Positions 62,326-64,000 of a stretch of DNA of 64,000 nt are shown here, one piece after another. Position numbers and translations under genes: made by a program. Source of the stretch: Ectothiorhodospiraceae bacterium. Its GTDB lineage: Bacteria; Pseudomonadota; Gammaproteobacteria; Nitrococcales; Aquisalimonadaceae. The stretch's first letter is position 1. Every line of letters begins with the position of its first letter. The stretch covers positions 1 to 64,000 of the forward strand of contig JAFIFV010000061.1 of the NCBI GenBank assembly GCA_020831845.1. The letters run 5' to 3'. The notes under the pieces are model-generated. The model did not search any database and was not told the origin of the DNA. It was given only the letters and a program-made list of their open reading frames with translations.

Positions 62326-64000
62326 TGCCGCAGTGGGCGATCCTGCTGACCCCATTTCTGTACCTGGGGCTGCTGTTCGCCATTGCCTACTGGGCCGACC
62401 TGCGCGCCCGAAGCTCCCGCTCGCTGGTCAACAACCCCTATGTGTACACCCTGTCCATTGCCGTCTACTGCACGGCCTGGACATTCTACGGCAGCGTCGG
62501 CCGCGCAACCCAGGACGGGGTGACGTTTCTGACCATCTACCTGGGCCCCACACTGGCGGCGGTCCTCTGGTGGGTGGTGCTGCGCAAGATCATTCGCATA
62601 GCCCATATTCACCGTATTACCTCCATCGCCGATTTCATCGCCTCGCGCTACGGCAAAAGCATGCTGCTCGGCGGCCTGGCCACCTTCATCGCGGTGGTCG
62701 GCATCACCCCCTACATCGCGCTGCAGTTGAAAGCGGTCTCCGCCAGCTTCGACGTACTGCTCTACTACCCGGAGGCCACCACCGGGGCCGCCACCGGCGG
62801 GCTGCTGGAAGACAAGGCGTTATGGGTGGCCGCGGTACTTGCGCTGTTTGCCATCCTGTTCGGCACCCGACACGTTGACGCCACGGAACGGCTGGAGGGC
62901 ATGGTGGTGGCGGTGGCTTTCGAGTCGATCGTCAAACTGATCGCCTTTCTGTCGGTGGGGATATTCGTCACCTACATACTGTTCAATGGCCCGATGGATC
63001 TGGTGGACCGAGTGGCCGCCGAACCGGCCATGCGGGAAATGCTGAACCCCTCCGGCCTGCCTGGAGGCTACACCAGTTGGGTGGCGATGATCGTGCTCTC
63101 CATGGCCGCCATCCTGTTCCTGCCCCGGCAATTCCAGGTCACGGTGGTGGAGAACGTCAACGAAGACCACCTGCGCACCGCCGCATGGCTGTTCCCGCTC
63201 TATCTCCTGCTGATCAACCTGTTCGTGCTGCCCATTGCCATGGCCGGGCTGATCTACTTCGGCGACGCACCGGTGGACCCCGACAACTACGTACTCGCCC
63301 TGCCCCTGGCGGAAGGCCGTGAACTGCTGGCGCTGTTCGTCTACCTGGGGGGGTTCTCGGCGGCCACCGGCATGGTCATCGTGGCCAGCATCGCCCTGGC
63401 GATCATGGTCAGCAACGATCTCGTCATGCCCACACTGCTCCGGTTCCGACACATGCCGTTGATCGAGCGGATCGGACTGCGTCGACTGATCGTCTACCTG
63501 CGCCGGCTGATTCTGATCCTGCTGCTGATGCTGGGCTACACTTATTTCCGACTCACCGCGGATGCCTTCGCGCTGGTCAGCATCGGGCTGATCTCCTTCG
63601 TGGCGGTGGCCCAGTTCGCCCCCCCCATACTCCTGGGCATGTACTGGAAAGGCGCCAGCCGCGCCGGCGCGCTGATCGGACTGACCGGCGGTTTCATCAT
63701 CTGGCTTTATACTCTGTTCATCCCGTCCCTGGTTGATCCCGCGTGGCTCCCCGGGATGACACCGGACGGCCTGTTCGAGGGCCTGCATCTGCTCAATCCA
63801 CAGGCGCTGTTCGGACTCACGGGACTGGACGCCATCACCCATGCGCTGTTCTGGAGCATGCTCTTCAACATTGGCGGCATGGTGCTGGTATCCCTGTTCA
63901 CCCGGCAAAGCAACATTGAACGCATCCAGGCAGCCCTGTTCGTGGATGTGTTCGAACGATCGGAGCGTGACGCCCGTTTCTGGCAGGGCACCGCCACCGT
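62325..64000 (+). CDS. SSS transporter / probable sensor kinase (CrbS/MxtR-like), 3' end beyond window
   Basis: 558 codons are visible and the frame stays open to the window end. MPQWAILLTPFLYLGLLFAIAYWAD begins a sodium:solute symporter domain with about 13 membrane segments (YTLSIAVYCTAWTFYGSVGRATQDGVTFLTIYLG, FLPRQFQVTVVENVNEDHLRTAAW). It is parallel to the CbrA-like protein but clearly diverged. By context and length it is probably the acs-linked kinase CrbS/MxtR, but the kinase part is outside the window, so a plain transporter cannot be excluded. The ORF track missed it and shows only shadows here. Confidence 0.8.
   Translation, partial: MPQWAILLTPFLYLGLLFAIAYWADLRARSSRSLVNNPYVYTLSIAVYCTAWTFYGSVGRATQDGVTFLTIYLGPTLAAVLWWVVLRKIIRIAHIHRITSIADFIASRYGKSMLLGGLATFIAVVGITPYIALQLKAVSASFDVLLYYPEATTGAATGGLLEDKALWVAAVLALFAILFGTRHVDATERLEGMVVAVAFESIVKLIAFLSVGIFVTYILFNGPMDLVDRVAAEPAMREMLNPSGLPGGYTSWVAMIVLSMAAILFLPRQFQVTVVENVNEDHLRTAAWLFPLYLLLINLFVLPIAMAGLIYFGDAPVDPDNYVLALPLAEGRELLALFVYLGGFSAATGMVIVASIALAIMVSNDLVMPTLLRFRHMPLIERIGLRRLIVYLRRLILILLLMLGYTYFRLTADAFALVSIGLISFVAVAQFAPPILLGMYWKGASRAGALIGLTGGFIIWLYTLFIPSLVDPAWLPGMTPDGLFEGLHLLNPQALFGLTGLDAITHALFWSMLFNIGGMVLVSLFTRQSNIERIQAALFVDVFERSERDARFWQGTAT

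Noticed and set aside
62820-63908. 362-aa minus-strand ORF near the window end
   Set aside because: Antisense to the SSS transporter reading frame that starts at 62325 and stays open to 64000; its Gln/His/Glu-rich composition is typical of a shadow of membrane-protein codons.

Overview
This window looks like chromosomal DNA of a GC-rich gammaproteobacterium. It carries the gyrA-serC-serA-pheA-hisC-tyrA-aroA-cmk-rpsA-ihfB-lapAB-pyrF block, a gyrA-linked mtnA/mtaD/ubiG/mupP/yciK block of the Pseudomonas type, Smc plus ScpA/ScpB (the condensin used by lineages without MukB), zipA and ligA, and a CbrXAB-like system next to acs. A relative of Chromatiales/Ectothiorhodospiraceae or of pseudomonads is plausible, but the genus cannot be fixed from the window.

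Layout. (1) 1-4581 is the tail of an integrated element. It holds the 3' end of an IS21-family insertion sequence, a decayed helicase/restriction-type gene that the IS truncates, a uracil-DNA-glycosylase-like gene and an unrecognised 555-aa gene. It ends at a 40-nt copy of the 3' part of a tRNA, most likely tRNA-Asn, which is the expected attachment-site remnant. (2) 4591-7460 holds a stand-alone lpxD, an adenine/adenosine deaminase gene and a small secreted ComEA-like gene. (3) 7535-22269 is a long minus-strand aromatic amino acid/serine/translation/gyrase block, with tyrA and aroA as separate overlapping genes. (4) 22460-31452 holds a periplasmic cyclophilin, a DUF3301 gene, a NYN-domain gene, mtnA divergent from mtaD, then ubiG, mupP, rmuC, a squalene/phytoene-synthase homologue that has lost its Asp motifs, and yciK. 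(5) 31679-40358 holds a Ycf46-N-domain-like gene, rluB-scpB-scpA, trpS, yciO, yciI-bolA, a parvulin lipoprotein and ligA. (6) 40683-50318 holds prkA-yeaH-spoVR inserted between ligA and zipA-smc, plus a sufE-like gene with a convincing Fur-box-like palindrome. (7) 50813-64000 holds a PilZ-like gene, gluQRS and a carbon-sensing regulatory cluster.

The regulatory cluster is the most interesting part. A CbrX-like small membrane protein, a CbrA-like transporter/histidine kinase and a CbrB-like sigma54 activator precede acs. acs has a consensus -24/-12 promoter with a palindrome about 100 bp upstream of the expected start. After acs come a single-domain receiver, a membrane protein that fuses a degenerate kinase to a degenerate DnaQ-like exonuclease, another small membrane protein, and a second transporter/kinase that runs off the window. 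The same 17-bp palindrome (consensus NGTTACC-n3-GGTAACA) lies upstream of all three transcription units. This suggests one regulon that tunes acetate activation through two transporter-type sensors.

All functional names come from reading the proteins and their context; no database search was run.
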